A stretch of 7,227 nucleotides of DNA from Limisphaerales bacterium (GTDB taxonomy: Bacteria; Verrucomicrobiota; Verrucomicrobiia; Limisphaerales; UBA11358). Positions 5,334 to 7,227 of this stretch are shown piece after piece. The position numbers and the translations under genes were made by a program. Each line of letters opens with the position of its first letter. The first letter of the stretch is position 1. Where the stretch lies: NCBI GenBank assembly GCA_003455565.1, contig DMQW01000405.1, positions 1 through 7,227 on the forward strand. Direction: 5' to 3'. The notes under the pieces were generated by a model. That model ran no database searches. It was given only the letters and a program-made list of their open reading frames with translations, and had not been told where the DNA came from.

Positions 5334-5953
5334 TTAATTTTCCCGCAGCAAACTTTCCGGCAGCGCGGTCAGTTCGGATTTTGTGCCGTCCGGTTGCCAG
5401 ACAATCCTGCCGTCACCAAGGATTTTCAGGATGACGCCGCTGGTGGAGCCGCGCAGAGTTTTCACACGGTCGCCGGTTTTGAATTCTGCCGTTGCGCACA
5501 GGCTTTCAACAATGCCGACCATGCTCTCGCGGTCAAGCACGCCGGCAATGTAATGGCCGATCACCGAGGAAACTTCCCGTTTGCGGCTGGGATGAAGGTC
5601 GCTGAACAGCGCGAGCGCGAGTTCGCGCCCGATGGTGGCGAAAGTGTTTCCGTTGAAGAAAAGAAACGGGGCGCGGCGGTGATAGGCGCGGAGACGGTCG
5701 AGGGTTTCGCCCAGCGTCAGCGTTTCGAAGCGGAGCTTTTCCCAGTCCGCTGCGCACGCCGCTCCAGTTTCCGAGTTAGTTCCATGCTGTGCGCGACTTC
5801 TTTCGCACGCTCCTCGGTTGATGCTGACGACAGCGAGCCAGTCCCAGTTTTTGAGAAAAGCGGCTCGGGTTTGTAACGGTGAGCCGAGCCCATCGCCGCC
5901 TGACGCAGGTCTTCCGTTGTCAGGTGTTCGAGCAAGTCGGTTCGCAGTTTCAT
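5334..5953 (-). pseudogene. conserved hypothetical gene with an apparent frameshift
   Basis: Two overlapping frames seem to be halves of one gene. The first (5953-5717) begins MKLRTDLLEHLTTEDLRQAA and reaches SMELTRKLERRAQ. The second, ending at 5334, gives ADWEKLRFETLTLGETLDRL, FLFFNGNTFATIGRELA, HPSRKREVSSVIGHYIAGVL and a C-terminal TGDRVKTLRGSTSGVILKIL...GRIVWQPDG, which looks like a small SH3/KOW-like barrel. A one-base loss near 5720-5760, where the - strand has GGGAAAA, would account for the shift; no standard -1 slippery heptamer is in frame there. Alternatively the second frame is itself open up to an ATG at 5960 with GGAG at a good distance (208 aa), but its first 70 residues look like a shadow of the other frame. 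No function known. It sits between mutL fragments B and C as a single-gene unit. Confidence 0.6.
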
Positions 5954-6020
5954 CGGTCATAATCTAACTCCGTTGTTGAAATTGGCAACCCGGCAATTTC
6001 CCGGCCACCGCCAAATTTAA

Positions 6021-6092
6021 TTACTGCGTCCGGCCAAACTTTTTCTCCAGTTCGTGGTAATTCATTTCAATCAGCGTCGGGCGGCCGGGCGG
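6021..6092 (-). pseudogene. inner mutL 3'-end fragment (copy B)
   Basis: 72 bases match the true mutL end (6604-6675) with 5 differences, starting exactly at the TAA stop. It would encode GRPTLIEMNYHELEKKFGRTQ-like residues, with Arg to His once and CPH changed to LPP at the broken end. The homology ends five bases beyond the toxin stop codon (6098-6100). The 34 bases next to the stop are identical to the live gene, while the following diagnostic sites match copy C, so it is a mosaic. Confidence 0.9.
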
Positions 6093-6097
6093 CAAAA

Positions 6098-6352
6098 TCA
6101 CTTGTCTGCTGATTTGATGTGCGTGACTTTGATTTCTGAAACTGCGTGGTCGGCCCAAAACGTCACGGCATGGCGGCCAATGATTTTCACCTGAACGGTT
6201 CTGTGCGCGTCGTCAGGCTCTGAAAAATCTCCCGTTGTATTTGGATTATCTGCAAGGAAACGGATGAAGTTCATCACTTTCTCGCGTTGCAGGCCCGAAC
6301 GAGGCACAGAGCCTAAAGCGGCTTCGTTGATATAGACTGCGTAAGGCTGCAT
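6098..6352 (-). CDS. RelE/ParE-superfamily toxin
   Basis: 84 aa from the ATG at 6352; a TTG at 6361 overlapping the antitoxin stop is the alternative start. The order of elements fits small RelE/ParE-fold toxins: N-terminal strand YAVYINEAALGSVPRSG, a helix KVMNFIRFLADNP, the acidic loop GDFSEPDDAHRTVQVK, and final strands IIGRHAVTFWADHAVSEIKVTHIKSAD. The AVTFWADHAVSEIKV pattern is particularly typical of one RelE/ParE-like group whose partners are short helical antitoxins. Whether it cleaves mRNA or targets gyrase cannot be told. The gene ends five bases before mutL fragment B, showing how tightly the unit is packed. The frame is intact. Confidence 0.8.
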   Translation of the reverse strand: MQPYAVYINEAALGSVPRSGLQREKVMNFIRFLADNPNTTGDFSEPDDAHRTVQVKIIGRHAVTFWADHAVSEIKVTHIKSADK

Positions 6353-6357
6353 GAGCC

Positions 6358-6555
6358 TCAATTGTTGTCGAGACGGCGTTCAAATGCGTCCGGTGTCAGC
6401 CAGTGAGATTTATCCGCATCGTTAAGCCGGTCGGTGACTTCGCGGCGATAACTGGCATCCTGCGCGTAACGCAACTGAAGCGTGTAGGAAATGAGTTTAG
6501 CCTGCTCCTCGCCGTTCAGCAGAGCCACTTCATGTTTAAGCTGCTCAAAACTCAT
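6358..6555 (-). CDS. antitoxin partner of the RelE/ParE-like toxin
   Basis: 65-aa acidic, helical protein starting at the ATG at 6555: MSFEQLKHEVALLNGEEQ, then LISYTLQLRYAQDASYRREVTDRL and a final WLTPDAFERRLDNN. The composition and the pattern of an N-terminal helix with 'L..eEq..l..yl..Lr' followed by 'D..hW.t.e.fe.rL' fit the short antitoxins found beside RelE/ParE-like toxins. It lacks an evident HTH, so DNA binding would depend on the N-terminal part or on the complex. It precedes the toxin, the usual order for this type, and has its own promoter in the 48 bases that separate it from the mutL stop codon. Confidence 0.75.
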   Translation of the reverse strand: MSFEQLKHEVALLNGEEQAKLISYTLQLRYAQDASYRREVTDRLNDADKSHWLTPDAFERRLDNN

Positions 6556-6561
6556 AATGTG

Positions 6562-6590
6562 ATTATATGCCGGCCAATGGCATTGAGCAA
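6562..6590 (-). promoter_or_regulatory. sigma-70-type promoter of the toxin-antitoxin pair, with inverted repeat
   Basis: On the - strand, TTGCTC (6590-6585), a 17-bp spacer and a perfect TATAAT (6567-6562) precede the antitoxin ATG at 6555. Between the boxes lies the inverted repeat ATGCC-N7-GGCAT (6567-6583), a natural operator position for repression by the toxin-antitoxin complex. The whole promoter lies between the mutL stop and the antitoxin gene. Confidence 0.6.
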
Positions 6591-6603
6591 GTCTTGGAAA
6601 AAC

Positions 6604-7227
6604 TTACTGCGTCCGGCCAAACTTTTTCTCCAGTTCGCGATAGTTCATTTCAATCAACGTCGGGCGGCCGTGCGGACAGGTGTAGGGCATCGCGCAGCGG
6701 CGCAAATCCTCGACGAGATTTTCCAGTTCCGCGCCGCCGAGCGGGTCGTTGGCCTTCACGGCGTGGCGGCAGACGGTCTTGGCGACTGTGTGTTCGCCGA
6801 GACGCGCGAGATTCACCTCGCGTCCGGCGGCGCGCAATTCGTCCACGAGGTCGAAAATAAACCGGCGCGTGTCCGGCACCTTCACGAACGGCGGCAGCGC
6901 GTCGAGCAGAAACGTCCGCTCGCCGAATTCGCTCAAGCCGACGCCGAGTCGCGTAAGTGCGGCGAGTTGTTCGCGCAAAAACTGCGCGTCGCGCGGCGGC
7001 AGTTCAATCGTCTCCGGCAATAATAATTTTTGCGACGGCGCGAGATTATTTTGCTCCAATCGCGTGAGCATTTGCTCGAACAAAATCCGTTCGTGCGCCG
7101 CGTGCTGGTCGAGCAGAACAAGTCCGGGATCCGATTCCAACAGCACATAAAGTTTGCCGACGACGCCGACGAGGCGCAAAGGGACGTTGAGCAGCGGCGT
7201 CGGTGATTGCGGATTGCGGATTGCGGA
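6604..7227 (-). CDS. mutL: DNA mismatch repair protein MutL, C-terminal part (5' end outside window)
   Basis: MutL couples mismatch recognition by MutS to strand incision. The visible 207 residues are the end of the interdomain linker and the C-terminal dimerisation/endonuclease domain; the frame is open through the right edge, so the N-terminal ATPase half lies outside. The endonuclease motif DQHAAHERILFE (7110-7075) matches DQHA-x2-E-x4-E completely. VCRHAVKAND and CPHGRPT, the other conserved metal-site motifs, are also present, so this MutL should be an active nicking enzyme as in bacteria lacking MutH. The protein ends MNYRELEKKFGRTQ with TAA. Its last 129 bases recur as copy C and its last 72 as copy B. 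The linker at the window edge contains a heptamer tandem repeat read in frame. Confidence 0.95.
   Translation of the reverse strand, partial: SAIRNPQSPTPLLNVPLRLVGVVGKLYVLLESDPGLVLLDQHAAHERILFEQMLTRLEQNNLAPSQKLLLPETIELPPRDAQFLREQLAALTRLGVGLSEFGERTFLLDALPPFVKVPDTRRFIFDLVDELRAAGREVNLARLGEHTVAKTVCRHAVKANDPLGGAELENLVEDLRRCAMPYTCPHGRPTLIEMNYRELEKKFGRTQ
7205..7227. repeat. 7-bp tandem repeat (GATTGCG) inside the mutL linker
   Basis: Three complete GATTGCG units and two further bases run to the window edge. Three units make 21 bases, so the frame is kept, and the mutL frame reads SAIRNPQ, which would repeat every seven residues if the array continues. The position corresponds to the poorly conserved linker between the MutL domains. 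The total array length is not visible. Confidence 0.7.

Noticed and set aside
5717..5757. Programmed -1 frameshift in the gene at 5334-5953
   Set aside because: No X XXY YYZ slippery heptamer is in the needed frame and no evident downstream stem was found; a mutation or sequence error is simpler, though not excluded.
5166..5876. Long + strand open frame (236 aa)
   Set aside because: Antisense to the frameshifted gene and mutL fragment C. Its 30-odd residues shared with the + frame at 6403-7023 simply reflect the duplicated mutL end.
5178..6092. Integron attC sites instead of mutL fragments
   Set aside because: The repeats encode the mutL terminus in frame and have no attC-type core sites or symmetrical R/L boxes; no integron integrase is in the window.
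6403..7023. Long + strand open frame (206 aa)
   Set aside because: Antisense shadow of mutL and the antitoxin gene, which have clear family motifs on the - strand.

Overview
The window looks like chromosomal DNA of a moderately GC-rich environmental bacterium, most likely a verrucomicrobium of the Pedosphaera/Limisphaerales type. This guess rests on protein style (RNase III, the two-CxxC protein, the MoeB-rhodanese/NifU-like pair), on scarce Shine-Dalgarno sites, and on short dispersed heptamer-type repeats between genes. No rRNA, tRNA, CRISPR array, transposase or integrase gene was seen. The taxonomic assignment is an inference.

Layout: (1) Positions 1-279 hold the C-terminal end of an AT-rich, probably nuclease-like protein, followed by a gene-free gap. 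(2) Positions 527-2163 on the + strand are a two-gene sulfur/Fe-S unit: a MoeB/ThiF-type adenylyltransferase fused to a rhodanese domain, and a NifU/IscU-like scaffold protein. (3) A 112-bp repeat element bounded by inverted GGTAGGGAC ends (2168-2279) separates this unit from convergent genes. (4) On the - strand are rnc (RNase III, 2281-2973) and, upstream of it, a conserved two-CxxC protein (3084-3677). The gap between these two is filled almost exactly by a 33-bp imperfect hairpin made of 7-bp repeats. (5) Further - strand genes are a small zinc-ribbon protein, a HicA/HicB toxin-antitoxin pair and an unrecognised AT-rich 235-aa gene. (6) From about 5178 to the right edge lies the most unusual part: the 3' end of the DNA-repair gene mutL occurs three times in direct orientation. 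One copy ends the real mutL gene (6604 to beyond the edge). Two are short fragments without the rest of the gene (6021-6092 and 5178-5306).

Read along the - strand, region 6 goes: mutL, a RelE/ParE-like toxin-antitoxin pair with its own promoter, mutL 3' fragment, a frameshifted conserved gene, a second mutL 3' fragment, then the 235-aa unknown and hicAB. Each accessory unit is thus followed by a mutL 3' end, as if accessory DNA had entered repeatedly at the mutL terminus, each time restoring an intact mutL. The outer fragment differs from the live mutL end only at synonymous sites and in its stop codon, so it looks like a genuine allele. The inner fragment is a patchwork of the other two. 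This points to recurrent recombination at the mutL 3' end and is the best candidate here for a little-described system.

Functional links: MoeB-rhodanese activates and sulfurates a small carrier protein, and the adjacent scaffold builds Fe-S clusters. RNase III may act on the hairpin in its own leader. HicAB and the RelE/ParE-like pair are typical stabilising or defence cargo of variable chromosomal sites.
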